Counted from the stretch's first letter, positions 34,014 through 42,755 are shown. The stretch is 64,000 bases of DNA from Pseudomonas aestuarii (GCF_027988105.1 NZ_JAQJZJ010000003.1:310001-374000); one strand, 5' to 3'. Translations and numbers: made by a program. Notes: generated by a model not told the origin, from the letters alone.

Positions 34014-34100
34014 GTCGAGTCCTTTTGCATCATGCAATTTGATTGATCATTCTTGAAAACTCGCCACATCCGAGCAATTAGACTTCAGGTGTAATTGCAC

Positions 34101-34601
34101 CTAGGTAAAAACCTCGGCCTTGGCCTTCTGCGCGGGCACTTCAACCGCCGCGCCCAGCGCGCAGATCAACTGCCACAGCCGCGGCGGCAAGCCTTCCGGG
34201 TCGAGGCTGTCGAGCAGGTTCTTGATCCCCAGGCCCAGGTCGGTATCGCCCTCGATCATCAGGCGGCGGCGGAAAAACAGGGTGTCCGGGTCCTCCTGAC
34301 GACTGGCCAGCAGGAGGAACTCGCGCCAGTTGCCGCGGATGCAGACATCCACCGGCGCCTCGGCGGCGATGCGCAGACCATGCTGATCGCGGGTCAGGCA
34401 CCAGGCCAGCTGCAGATCGCTGATTTCCAAGCGCAGCCAGCGGCCCTGCAACAAGTCGAACTCGCCCTCCGCCAGGGGTTCGGCGAACAGCCGGGCAATG
34501 ACCTTTTCCAGCACCAGGCGCTGCAGCCGGAATGGCACATGGCGGCCCAGCGGCAAGAGGGGCGGAGCGATTCGCATGGCCAGGCGGGCAAAGGTCTTCA
34601 T
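34101..34601 (-). CDS. ubiT: Oxygen-independent ubiquinone synthesis factor UbiT (SCP2 domain)
   Basis: 166 residues starting MKTFARLAMRIAPPLLPLGR. It has an SCP2 sterol-carrier-like lipid-binding domain (residues 45-140, including GRWLRLEISDLQLAWCLT and IEGDTDLGLGIKNLLD). In E. coli UbiT (YhbT) binds quinone precursors for anaerobic ubiquinone synthesis. The start overlaps the ubiV stop by 4 bases. It completes the ubiU-ubiV-ubiT unit. Confidence 0.88.
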   Translation of the reverse strand: MKTFARLAMRIAPPLLPLGRHVPFRLQRLVLEKVIARLFAEPLAEGEFDLLQGRWLRLEISDLQLAWCLTRDQHGLRIAAEAPVDVCIRGNWREFLLLASRQEDPDTLFFRRRLMIEGDTDLGLGIKNLLDSLDPEGLPPRLWQLICALGAAVEVPAQKAKAEVFT

Positions 34602-35485
34602 AGAACCACCTCGTCGGCGCGCAGCATACCGGCGCGGCCGTGCCAATAACCGTTGCAGCCTTCCACCGCCACGGGCGGCAGCGCGCCGCAGCGCACCGTA
34701 TCGAAGGCCGCGATGACCCCGGCCATGCCCTCGGCGCGCGGGCTCAGGCGCAGCAGATCGGCACCAGTGGCGGCCAGTTGCGCATAGTCGGCGAGCAGGT
34801 TGTTGACCTTGGCCGACATGGTCTGGATGCCGTTGAGGGTGAACAACGCCTCGCCCTCCTGGCTGTGCAGGACGATGCCTTCCGGGAAACTCTCGCAGCA
34901 GATCTGGCAGTCGTCCTTGGGCCGGTTTTCCGCGCGGGCAGTGAAGCAGCGCGCCGAGTAGGCCAAGGGCAGATGCCCGTAGGCGAACAGCTCCACCTCT
35001 GGGCGCGCCAGGCCGAGGCCGTCGAGTTGCTCCAGGGTGCTGCGGATCAGCGCACCGGAGCATTCGACCGGCGGCACCCAGCGCTGCAGGCCGCAGTCGA
35101 TCAGCTCGGCCAGGGCATGGCCGTTGTAGAGGTTGAGGGCGGGGCCGGCGACGAAGGGCAGCTTGCGCTCGCGCAGGAACTGCACCGCGCCCATGTCGTT
35201 GGCCTCCACCAGCAGCTCGCCGTTGTCGCACAGGCGCTTGAGGCTGGACAGCTCGGAAGCCGCCTCGACCAGCGCCAGGCCCGACAACACCAGCTCGGCG
35301 CGGGTGCATTCGGCCAACTCGCGGGCCAGGCCGAGCCAGTCATCCAGGCCGAGGGCACGGCGCTTGGCGCACACCGTCTCGCCGAGGTAGATGGCATCGA
35401 GTGGCTGCTCGGCCATTTCGGCATAGAAATCCAGCAGCTTTGCGCGGCTCCAGTAGAACAGGACAGGGCCCAGACTGAGCTTCAT
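34598..35485 (-). CDS. ubiV: UbiV, subunit of the oxygen-independent ubiquinone hydroxylase
   Basis: 295 residues from MKLSLGPVLFYWSRAKLLDF. It is a U32-peptidase-like fold. The [4Fe-4S]-binding cysteines expected for UbiV are visible: one in ETVCAKRR near residue 40, and a group in ARCFTARAENRPKDDCQICC near residues 180-200. With UbiU it hydroxylates ubiquinone precursors without O2, using prephenate in E. coli. Ten bases separate it from ubiU. Confidence 0.9.
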   Translation of the reverse strand: MKLSLGPVLFYWSRAKLLDFYAEMAEQPLDAIYLGETVCAKRRALGLDDWLGLARELAECTRAELVLSGLALVEAASELSSLKRLCDNGELLVEANDMGAVQFLRERKLPFVAGPALNLYNGHALAELIDCGLQRWVPPVECSGALIRSTLEQLDGLGLARPEVELFAYGHLPLAYSARCFTARAENRPKDDCQICCESFPEGIVLHSQEGEALFTLNGIQTMSAKVNNLLADYAQLAATGADLLRLSPRAEGMAGVIAAFDTVRCGALPPVAVEGCNGYWHGRAGMLRADEVVL

Positions 35486-35495
35486 GATGATCTCC

Positions 35496-36491
35496 TCATT
35501 GCCAGGAACGATGGTAGGCGCCCAGGGTGGTCTGGCTGCCCTCGGACAAGCTGTCCAGTGCGCTGCGCCACTGCGGCTGCACCGTGAAATTCTGCGGCGC
35601 GCTGGCGTAGGCATCCAGGGCCGCGCGCCAGACTCGGGTGACCTGTTCGACATAGGCCGGGCTGCGCTGGCGGCCCTCGATTTTCACCGCCGTCACGCCG
35701 ATGGCGGCGAGCTGCGGGATCAGGTCGAGGGTGTTCAGGCTGGTCGGCTCTTCCAGGGCATGGAAGCGCTGGCCGCCGACCAGGAAGCGGCCCTTGCACA
35801 GGGTCGGGTAACCGGCCGGTTCATCCTTGCCATAGCGGTCGATCAGCACGCCATTGAGGCGCGACGTAAGGCCATCGGCGTCTTCCTGCCAGCGCACCGC
35901 CTTGGCCGGCGAACAGACGCCGCACAGGTTGGGTGATTCGCCCGTCAGATAGGACGACAGATGGCAGCGGCCCTCGGCCATGATGCACAGGCTGCCAAAG
36001 GCGAAGACCTCGATCGGCACCGGACTCTTTTCCGCCACCTGGCGCACCTGGGCCAGCGACAGCACCCGTGGCAGCACCGCGCGGCGGATGCCGTAGCGCT
36101 GCTGATAGAGCGCCAGGGCGGCGGCATTGGTCGCCGAGCCCTGCACCGACAGGTGCAGGTTGAGACCGGGATGGCGGCGACTGGCATAGGCCAGCACCCC
36201 CGGATCGGCGGCGATCAGCGCGTCCACTCCCAGCGCCGCGGCCTGGTCGACCGCGCGCTGCCAGCGTGCCCAGCCGTCGGGTTGGGCATAGGTATTGACC
36301 GCGATATACAGCTGCCGGCCCTGCGCACGGATCAGCTGCAGGCCGCTTTCGAGCTGCTTGTCGTCGAGGTTCAGACCGGAAAAATGGCGGGCGTTGGTGT
36401 CATTGCGAAAACCGACATAGACGGCGTCGGCGCCCTGCCGCACCGCGGCCTTGAGGGCAGGCAGGCTGCCTGCGGGACAAACCAGTTGCAT
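35496..36491 (-). CDS. ubiU: UbiU, subunit of the oxygen-independent ubiquinone hydroxylase
   Basis: 331 residues, U32-peptidase-like. The cysteines for its [4Fe-4S] cluster are present: GRCHLSSYLTGESPNLCGVC around residues 173-193, and TLCKGRF near 232. First gene of the ubiUVT unit. A perfect ANR-type palindrome lies at 36552-36565, centred 67 bases before the start. This makes ubiquinone for the nitrate-respiring chain. Confidence 0.92.
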   Translation of the reverse strand: MQLVCPAGSLPALKAAVRQGADAVYVGFRNDTNARHFSGLNLDDKQLESGLQLIRAQGRQLYIAVNTYAQPDGWARWQRAVDQAAALGVDALIAADPGVLAYASRRHPGLNLHLSVQGSATNAAALALYQQRYGIRRAVLPRVLSLAQVRQVAEKSPVPIEVFAFGSLCIMAEGRCHLSSYLTGESPNLCGVCSPAKAVRWQEDADGLTSRLNGVLIDRYGKDEPAGYPTLCKGRFLVGGQRFHALEEPTSLNTLDLIPQLAAIGVTAVKIEGRQRSPAYVEQVTRVWRAALDAYASAPQNFTVQPQWRSALDSLSEGSQTTLGAYHRSWQ

Positions 36492-36551
36492 GAAAACTCC
36501 TTCCGGGCGGAATACTGTCGGGCACTGTAGGGGGTGGCTCTGGGCGAGGCC

Positions 36552-36565
36552 TTGACCGCGGTCAA
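36552..36565. promoter_or_regulatory. ANR-type box of ubiUVT
   Basis: TTGACCGCGGTCAA, a perfect palindrome of the FNR family (TTGAC/GTCAA), 67 bases before the ubiU start. Confidence 0.8.
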
Positions 36566-36621
36566 CTCGCCTCGACTCGCCAGGCTCACGGTTACTGGGT
36601 CGATTCGCAAAACACCTGACT

Positions 36622-36660
36622 TGTAGGAGCGGCCCATGGCCGCGATGGGTTTCGCGGGCA
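36622..36660. repeat. REP-like palindrome between moeA and ubiU
   Basis: tgtaggagcggcccatggcc followed by gcgatgggtttcgcgggc, a classic Pseudomonas extragenic palindrome. Confidence 0.6.
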
Positions 36661-36690
36661 TGGAACTAGGCGCCCCCGCTGCTACGCCAC

Positions 36691-37923
36691 TTAATGCAGC
36701 AGCGCACTGAACGGCAGGTAGTCGAGCAGATCGCCCTCCTCCAGGGTCTGCCCAACCTCGACCAGCGCCAGGCCGTCGGCCCAGCAGGCCGAGGTGAGCA
36801 TGGCCGAGCCCTGCTGCGGATGCAGGCACACGCGCAACTGGCCGTCTCGCGCTTCCAGCCGTGCCCGCAGGTACTGGCGGCGAGCATTGGCCTTGGGCCA
36901 GGCGAATCCGGCAGGCAGGCGCAGGGCCTGCGGCACTACATCCTGGCAACCCTGGGCGCGCAGCAGAAAGGGCCGCGCCACCACCAGGGCGGTGATCAGG
37001 GCGGCGGCCGGGTTGCCCGGCAAGCCCAGCCAGGGCTTACCACCCACTGCGCCGAAGGCCAGCGGCTTGCCCGGCTGGATTGCCAGGCGCCACAGGTGCA
37101 ACTCGCCCAGTTCACGGATCGCCTGCTTGAGGTGATCCTCCTCGCCGACCGACACCCCGCCGGAGGTGATCAGCATGTCCCACTCCGACGCGGCCAGGCT
37201 CAGGGCATCGCGGCTAGCCGCCAGTTCGTCGGCCATGATCTCGTAATCGTGGACTTCCACGCCCAGGCTGCTCAGCACGCCGGCCAGGCTGTAGCGATTG
37301 GCGTTATAGATCTGCCCGGGCTGCAGCGCCTCACCCGGCTCGCGCAACTCGTTGCCGCTGCTCAGCAGGCCGACCCGCAAGCGCCGATAGACCGCCACCC
37401 GGTCGATGCCGAAGCTGGCCAGCAGGCCCAGCTCCTGGGGGCGCAGGCGCTGGCCGACGCTCAGCACCGGGGTGCCCGCGGCCAACTCCTCGCCACGCCG
37501 GCGCACATGCTCGCCGCCCTGCACCGGCGGCAGCCGCACCCGCCCCTCCTCGAGCCGGCAGTGCTCCTGCATCACCACGCTGTCGGCGCCCGCCGGCAAG
37601 GGCGCGCCGGTGAAGATGCGCACCGCATGACCGGCCGGCAAGGCTTGCGCCGCCGCATCGCCGGCCGCGATTCGCCCGGCCAGCGGCAGGCAACCACCTG
37701 CGGCCGGCAGATCGGCGGCGCGCAGGGCGTAACCATCCATTGCACTGTTGTCCCAGGCCGGCACTGCGAAGGGAGCGTGCAACGCCTCGGCCAGCACCCG
37801 ACCGAGGGCCTGGCTCAGGGCGACCCGCTCCACGGGTGGCGGCGCCGGGGCACGCGCCAGCAGTTCGGCGATGGCCTGGTCAACCGGGCGCAGGTTGTTG
37901 CCGTCGCAGCCACAGGCACTCAT
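36691..37923 (-). CDS. moeA: Molybdopterin molybdotransferase MoeA
   Basis: 410 residues from MSACGCDGNNLRPVDQAIAE. It inserts molybdenum into adenylylated molybdopterin. Motifs: WDNSAMDGYALRAAD (residues 55-70), RIFTGAPLPAGADSVVMQE, a MoCF-fold signature ITSGGVSVGEEDHLK (about residue 255), and LGLPGNPAAALI (about residue 303). The start overlaps the moaB stop by 4 bases. Both serve the nitrate reductase cofactor. Confidence 0.94.
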   Translation of the reverse strand: MSACGCDGNNLRPVDQAIAELLARAPAPPPVERVALSQALGRVLAEALHAPFAVPAWDNSAMDGYALRAADLPAAGGCLPLAGRIAAGDAAAQALPAGHAVRIFTGAPLPAGADSVVMQEHCRLEEGRVRLPPVQGGEHVRRRGEELAAGTPVLSVGQRLRPQELGLLASFGIDRVAVYRRLRVGLLSSGNELREPGEALQPGQIYNANRYSLAGVLSSLGVEVHDYEIMADELAASRDALSLAASEWDMLITSGGVSVGEEDHLKQAIRELGELHLWRLAIQPGKPLAFGAVGGKPWLGLPGNPAAALITALVVARPFLLRAQGCQDVVPQALRLPAGFAWPKANARRQYLRARLEARDGQLRVCLHPQQGSAMLTSACWADGLALVEVGQTLEEGDLLDYLPFSALLH

Positions 37924-38477
37924 GAGCGGGCTCCGCAGCGCGCGACCTGCGGCTGATCGGCCAGGCGCTTGAGGTGGGCGACGAAATTGCACGGCCCGGT
38001 GCGGCTGTCCAGTTGCTCACGGAGGATCTTCGTCCAGGCCGTGCGACAGGCGTTGGGCGAACCGGGCAGGCAGCAGACCAGCGCGCCGTTGCTGATTCCG
38101 GCCAGGGCACGCGACTGCAGGCTGGAGGTGCCGATCTCATCCAGCGAGACCTGGCGGAACAGTTCGCCGAAACCATCGACCAGCTTGTCCAGCAGGGGCG
38201 CCACGGCTTGCGGGGTATTGTCGCGCACGGTGAAACCGGTGCCACCGGTGATCAGTATCACCTGCACCAGGGGGTCGGCGATCCAGGCACAGACCCGTGC
38301 GCGGATCTGCCAGATATCGTCGATCACCAGGGCCCGCTCGACCAGCGCGTGGCCGGCCGCCTCCAGCCCCTCGATCAGGGTCTGCCCCGAGGTATCGGTG
38401 GCCAGAGTGCGGGTGTCGCTGACGGTCAGGACGGCGATGCGTAATGCCTGGAATTCGGCGCTGGACAGATGAGCCAT
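37920..38477 (-). CDS. moaB: Molybdopterin adenylyltransferase-like protein MoaB
   Basis: 185 residues from MAHLSSAEFQALRIAVLTVS. It has the MoCF/MogA fold, with the binding loop LITGGTGFTVRDNTPQA around residues 76-92 and LPGSPNACRTAWTKIL near residue 140. Coupled to moeA. An upstream ATG 20 codons earlier has no better support; the chosen start has an AGGCTTCC-side purine-rich region on the coding strand (GGAAGC). Confidence 0.92.
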   Translation of the reverse strand: MAHLSSAEFQALRIAVLTVSDTRTLATDTSGQTLIEGLEAAGHALVERALVIDDIWQIRARVCAWIADPLVQVILITGGTGFTVRDNTPQAVAPLLDKLVDGFGELFRQVSLDEIGTSSLQSRALAGISNGALVCCLPGSPNACRTAWTKILREQLDSRTGPCNFVAHLKRLADQPQVARCGARS

Positions 38478-38661
38478 GCTGGAAGCCTCCATAGGATGTC
38501 TGGCCGCAGACTGCACCGGTACTTTGGTACAGCCCATTCCTCGTTGGAGGTATGCCCCTGGCAGCAGAAGCGTCTGCGCCGGCCTCGAGCCCCTGTTGCC
38601 TGGGGCTTGCAGCGGCTTTTACAGCGGCTGCGACCGAGGGTCGCAGGTGTCTTGCGCGCGA

Positions 38662-40008
38662 CTAAACCGCCCGGGAAACGGCTTGCACACGCGGCGCACC
38701 GCTGTAGCGATCGAACAACCGGCACACCGAGTTCACCAGCAAACGGCCGGCCGGAAGAATGGCAATGGACGCCTCGTCGAGGCTGATCAGGCGATCGCGC
38801 TGCATCTGCTCCAGGGCCGGCCAGGCATCGGCGAAATAGTGGCGAAACTGCAGGCCGAAACGCGCCTCGATGCGCCGAATATCCAGAGCGAAGTCACAGC
38901 TCAGGCGCTCGATCACCTCGCCCCGCAGACGGTCGTCAGGGCCGCAGCGAAAGCCGCCCCAGCTGGCCAGCTGGCCCCTGTCGAGCTGGGCCTGATAGCC
39001 CTGCAGCTCACGATGGTTCTGCACATAGAGGCCGTCGATCTGACTGATGGCAGCGACGCCCAGACCGATATGGTCGCAGTCCGCGTGCCGACTGAAGCCC
39101 TGGCAATTGCGCTGCAAGCTGGCGTTTTCCTGAGCGATGACCAGGTCGTCATCCGCCAGGGCGAACAAGCCCATGCCGATATAGCGATAACCCGCCAGGC
39201 TGAGCTGCTCGACGCATTGCCGCTGCATGGCCAGCTTGTCCTCGCGATCAGACAGGCCACTGGCGGCAAAGCGGCCGAGCGGCCGATAGCGCTGCGGTGG
39301 ATCGGCATAGTCGAAGACCGTTACCCGATTCGGCTGCAGCTCGATGATGGCCGCCACCTTGCGCGCGAAACTGGCCCGGGTTTGCCAGGCACGTCCATAG
39401 CCAATATCGATATTCACCGAGCGATAGTTGAGCGCGCGGGCGGCATCGATCAGCGAGCGGATGTGCCGCGGATCCTGCCAGATCAATGCTGCGCCGCTGG
39501 CCGCGGCAATATCCGGCACCCCGATACTGACGTGATTGAAACCCAGCTCGCGCAAGCGGCCCATGGTCGGCCAGTCCGCATGGGCCAACTGGAGCTCGAT
39601 GCTGTAGTCGCCCGTGTCGTAATCGAGAAAATTGAAGCGTCGGCGCAGCTGACTCATCAAGCGGAGCAACTGAGCGGCGCTGGGCGTACTCCCGCCCGCC
39701 AGGTGAAATTGTTCGACGCGCTGCTGCGCACCGAGGTGGCAGCCGATGGTGTCGATCTCCTGCTCCAGGCGCTCCAGGTAGGCGGCGAAGTCGCTTGGCG
39801 AGCCACCGGCGCGCGGCTGGTTGATCGGCAGCTGCACTGCAAGCGATAGCGCTCGCTGGGCCAGTCGACTGCCACGCAAGGCGCGCAACAGATCCAGCGA
39901 GCCAATACCGCGATGAAAGGCGCTGGTATCGGGATAGCAGCTATGGCTGGCATCGCCATGGGCGTAGCGGCCGAGCAGCTTGCTGTACCAGCTGTTGGAT
40001 TCACGCAT
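38662..40008 (-). CDS. HemN-like protein lacking the radical-SAM cysteines
   Basis: 448 residues aligned by eye end to end with oxygen-independent coproporphyrinogen III dehydrogenase: RYxHGDASHSCYPDTSAFH start, HLAGGSTPSAAQLLRLM, LGFNHVSIGVPDI, NIDIGYGRAWQTRASFARKV, YRYIGMGLFALADDDL, and a C-terminal winged-helix-like part. The CxxxCxxC motif should follow LSLAVQLPI (about residue 60). There the sequence is NQPRAGGSPSDFAAYLERLE, with no cysteine and a short deletion. It cannot bind the [4Fe-4S] cluster in the usual way, so it is probably not a normal HemN. An ANR-type box at 40066 suggests it is still expressed. Confidence 0.82.
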   Translation of the reverse strand: MRESNSWYSKLLGRYAHGDASHSCYPDTSAFHRGIGSLDLLRALRGSRLAQRALSLAVQLPINQPRAGGSPSDFAAYLERLEQEIDTIGCHLGAQQRVEQFHLAGGSTPSAAQLLRLMSQLRRRFNFLDYDTGDYSIELQLAHADWPTMGRLRELGFNHVSIGVPDIAAASGAALIWQDPRHIRSLIDAARALNYRSVNIDIGYGRAWQTRASFARKVAAIIELQPNRVTVFDYADPPQRYRPLGRFAASGLSDREDKLAMQRQCVEQLSLAGYRYIGMGLFALADDDLVIAQENASLQRNCQGFSRHADCDHIGLGVAAISQIDGLYVQNHRELQGYQAQLDRGQLASWGGFRCGPDDRLRGEVIERLSCDFALDIRRIEARFGLQFRHYFADAWPALEQMQRDRLISLDEASIAILPAGRLLVNSVCRLFDRYSGAPRVQAVSRAV

Positions 40009-40065
40009 CTGGCTTTCCCCCGTATGGCCGCAAACACAGTGTCGGGGTATTGCCGGCATGCCTCA

Positions 40066-40079
40066 TTGACCTGAGTCAA
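40066..40079. promoter_or_regulatory. ANR-type box of the HemN-like gene
   Basis: TTGACCTGAGTCAA (TTGAC/GTCAA palindrome) centred 64 bases before the start. A weaker relative, TTGACTCAGTCCAA, lies at 40129-40142. Confidence 0.8.
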
Positions 40080-40195
40080 CCTTGGCAAAAGCCGCGCGCC
40101 GGTGACGATCCGCTTCGCTGGGTCATCGTTGACTCAGTCCAACCCGTGGCCCGGACGCATTGCGCGGGCAGTTGCAGGCGCCAGGGTTTGCCCGC

Positions 40196-40273
40196 GTAGG
40201 GCGTGCTCGCGAAGCAGTACGCCGCCTGCGTACCGCAGGCGGACTGTTCGCTGCGCTCCTGAGTCCGCCCTAC
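40196..40273. repeat. Large extragenic palindrome (double hairpin)
   Basis: gtagggcg...cgccctac enclose two inner stems (around cgtgctcgcgaagcag and gttcgctgcgctcctga) and a central gcctgcgtaccgcaggc hairpin; 78 bp in all. It fills the space between norR and the HemN-like gene, which is otherwise without genes (40009-40402). Confidence 0.65.
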
Positions 40274-40402
40274 TCAGCACAACAGCACAACCTGCGCCAC
40301 CGAACCGTGGTTGTTGAAAGCCGATAACTGTTGCAGCAGCTAATTGGGACATAGCCTATGCAATACCCTCACCTGGCTTGAGTGCGCAGACTCCTGGGCC
40401 AA

Positions 40403-41932
40403 TCACTTCAAGCGCAGACGCCGCGCCAGCTTGTGCAGGTTGCTCGGGTCGAGGTCGAGCAGGCGCGCCGCACTGGCCCAGTTATCGGCGCACAACTCCA
40501 GGGCTTGCTGGATGCTCTGGCGTTGACAGGTTTCGACCGCTTCGCGCATCGAGCAGGCGGCAGGCATGGGCGTGTCTTGCGCTTGCAGCAGCTCGCTGGC
40601 ACCGGGCCGGCGCACGGCATTGTCGAGGTCGAGCAGGTCGGGTTCCAGGGTCAGAATCTGCGTGCGGCTGGCGCCGCGGCTGAGCAACTTGAGGGCCGCC
40701 CGGCTGATCACATGCTCCAGCTCGCGCACATTGCCCGGCCAGCCATAGGCCAGCATGGCGCGTTCCGCCGCGGGCGACAGGCGCATGCTGCGCAAGCCTA
40801 GGCGCGCGCGATTGAGTTCGAGGAAGTGCCCGGCCAGCATCAGCACATCGTTGCCGCGCTCGCGCAACGGCGGAATCGGCACCGGATACACCGACAGGCG
40901 GTGATAGAGGTCGGCGCGGAAAAGCCCGTCGCGGATGCTGTCCGGCAGGTGGCGATTGGTCGCGGCGATGATGCGTACATCGACATGCAGCGGCTTGTCC
41001 GCACCCAGGCGCTGGATCTCGCCATTCTGCAGGGTGCGCAACAGCTTGGCCTGCACGCTGAGGGGCAGTTCGCCGACCTCGTCGAGCAGCAGGGTGCCGC
41101 CATTGGCCGCATCGAAGCGCCCGGGGCGATCGCTGGTGGCACCGGAAAAGGCGCCCTTGACGTGACCGAACAGCTCGCTTTCGGCCAGCGACTCGGGCAG
41201 CGCCGCGCAGTTGACCTGAATCAGCGGCTTGTTGCGCCGCCGCGACAGGCGATGCAGGTGGCGGGCGAACAACTCCTTGCCCACCCCGGTCTCGCCCAGC
41301 AGCAGCACCGGCAACTCCGAGTCGGCCACCACCTCCAGCTCGCTCAACAGTTGGTGGATGGCCTGGCTGTGGCCGAGGATCTCGCTTTCCTCGGTGACCA
41401 GGGCGGCCGTCTGCACATCGCTGCGGGCCAGGCGCAGGCTGCGGTTTTCCTGCTCCAGGCGCGTCACCCGCACCGCCGCTTCGATCATCAGGGCATAGCG
41501 CTGCAGATCGCGCCGGGCATTGCTGTCGAAGGTGCCGGCATGCAGGGCGTCGAGGGTCAGGGCGCCCCACAGCTGGCCCTCGACATACAGGCTGACGCCC
41601 ATGCAGTCATGCACCGGCAAGGGCTCGCCGACATGTGCGTCGAGCAAGCCGTCATACGGGTCCGGCAGGCGACTGTCCGGCTCGAACCAGGTCGGCTCGC
41701 GGTCGGCCATGATCGCCGCCAGGCGCGGGTGCTGGGCGATCACGAAACGCCGGCCGAGCGCTTCATGGACCAGGCCCACGGCCGCCAATGGCCGCAGGCT
41801 GTCGCCATCCAGACGCAACAAGCCCACGGCGCCACAATTGAAGTGCTCGCGCAGGGTATGCACCAGACGCTGCAAGCGCACGGCATTGGGCAGTTCGGTG
41901 ATGAGATCGGCGAGCAGACTGCTTTCCATCAT
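40403..41932 (-). CDS. norR: NorR-type nitric oxide-responsive sigma-54 activator
   Basis: 509 residues: a GAF domain (1-170), with the SRLPDPYDGLL and MGVSLYVEGQLWGALTLDAL segments expected around the non-haem iron, then an AAA+ domain. That domain has Walker A GETGVGKELFA, Walker B TLLLDEVGEL, and the sigma-54 contact loop GAFSGA in place of the usual GAFTGA. A Fis-type HTH ends the protein (ALELCADNWASAARLLDLDP). It is divergent from dnrN. NorR sites and a -24/-12 promoter lie between them. Confidence 0.92.
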   Translation of the reverse strand: MMESSLLADLITELPNAVRLQRLVHTLREHFNCGAVGLLRLDGDSLRPLAAVGLVHEALGRRFVIAQHPRLAAIMADREPTWFEPDSRLPDPYDGLLDAHVGEPLPVHDCMGVSLYVEGQLWGALTLDALHAGTFDSNARRDLQRYALMIEAAVRVTRLEQENRSLRLARSDVQTAALVTEESEILGHSQAIHQLLSELEVVADSELPVLLLGETGVGKELFARHLHRLSRRRNKPLIQVNCAALPESLAESELFGHVKGAFSGATSDRPGRFDAANGGTLLLDEVGELPLSVQAKLLRTLQNGEIQRLGADKPLHVDVRIIAATNRHLPDSIRDGLFRADLYHRLSVYPVPIPPLRERGNDVLMLAGHFLELNRARLGLRSMRLSPAAERAMLAYGWPGNVRELEHVISRAALKLLSRGASRTQILTLEPDLLDLDNAVRRPGASELLQAQDTPMPAACSMREAVETCQRQSIQQALELCADNWASAARLLDLDPSNLHKLARRLRLK

Positions 41933-41952
41933 GGTATTTATTACCCTAATTG

Positions 41953-41963
41953 GTCGATCGGAC
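41953..41963. promoter_or_regulatory. NorR-binding site 1
   Basis: GTCGATCGGAC fits GT-N7-AC, the core of NorR enhancer sites. Confidence 0.6.
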
Positions 41964-41977
41964 CCTAACAGATCGGG

Positions 41978-41988
41978 GTTCGATCGAC
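41978..41988. promoter_or_regulatory. NorR-binding site 2
   Basis: GTTCGATCGAC fits GT-N7-AC; 25 bases after site 1 and about 50 bases upstream of the -24/-12 promoter. Confidence 0.6.
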
Positions 41989-42029
41989 CATGTGAAATAG
42001 AAACACCTTTGTTTTCAAGGGCTCGATCC

Positions 42030-42045
42030 TGGCACGGCGGCTGCT
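42030..42045 (+). promoter_or_regulatory. Sigma-54 (-24/-12) promoter of dnrN
   Basis: TGGCACGGCGGCTGCT has GG and GC exactly ten bases apart and matches TGGCAC-N5-TTGCT with one mismatch. It sits 45 bases before the dnrN start and behind two NorR sites. Confidence 0.85.
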
Positions 42046-42089
42046 ATTGACCTAGGCATCCCCATCGATCGATGCACAAGGAAATCGCC

Positions 42090-42755
42090 ATGAGTCCGAC
42101 CCTTCTCGACCAGCCCCTTGGCAGCCTGGCCTGCGAGATACCCGGTGCCACCCGGGTATTTCATGCCTTCCATCTCGATTTCTGCTGCGGCGGCCACAAG
42201 AGCCTGCGCGAGGCGGCGGCCCTGCGCGGCATCGAGCCCGAGATGGTCGCCGCCGAACTGGACAGCCTGCAGGCCAGAGGCGGCACGCAACTGGACTGGC
42301 GCACTGAGCCCAGCACACGCTTGATCGAGCATATCCTCAAGCGCTATCACGCCCGCCATCGCGAGCAACTGCCGGAACTGATCCGCCTGGCCTGCCGGGT
42401 GGAACAGGTCCACGGCGACCGCGCCGATTGCCCGAACGGCCTGGCCGACTTGCTGCGCGACATGCAGCAGGAACTGGAGAGCCACATGCTCAAGGAGGAG
42501 CAGATCCTCTTCCCCATGCTCCTGAGCGGTTACGCCAGACAGGCCAGCGCGCCGATCTCGGTGATGCGCTTCGAACACGATCACCACGGCCTGGCCCTGG
42601 AGCAGATGGAAGCCCTGACCCACGGCCTCACCCCGCCGGAAGATGCCTGCAATACCTGGCGTGCGCTGTACCGCGGGCTCAACGAACTGCACGATGACCT
42701 GATGCAGCACATCCACCTGGAAAACAACGTGTTGTTCGTCGCCGACCAGGCTTAG
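42090..42755 (+). CDS. dnrN: Di-iron Fe-S repair protein DnrN / YtfE (RIC family)
   Basis: 221 residues from ATG 42090 with RBS AAGGA; an ATG six codons earlier lacks one. The ScdA N-terminal domain carries FHAFHLDFCCGGHKSL (around residue 25). The hemerythrin-like four-helix domain follows, with His/Glu ligands in HILKRYHARHREQLPEL, HMLKEEQILFPM, FEHDHHGLALEQ and HDDLMQHIHLENN. The family repairs iron-sulfur centres damaged by nitric oxide. Induced through NorR and sigma-54, judging by the upstream sites. Confidence 0.92.
   Translation: MSPTLLDQPLGSLACEIPGATRVFHAFHLDFCCGGHKSLREAAALRGIEPEMVAAELDSLQARGGTQLDWRTEPSTRLIEHILKRYHARHREQLPELIRLACRVEQVHGDRADCPNGLADLLRDMQQELESHMLKEEQILFPMLLSGYARQASAPISVMRFEHDHHGLALEQMEALTHGLTPPEDACNTWRALYRGLNELHDDLMQHIHLENNVLFVADQA

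Noticed and set aside
34014..34060. ANR box before the McpN-like gene (ttgattgatcattc)
   Set aside because: The two halves do not line up with the 14-base FNR spacing; only one half-site is present.
34602..35309. Long frame extending ubiT upstream through ubiV
   Set aside because: It overlaps ubiV entirely in another frame. UbiT starts at 34601 with the usual 4-base overlap.
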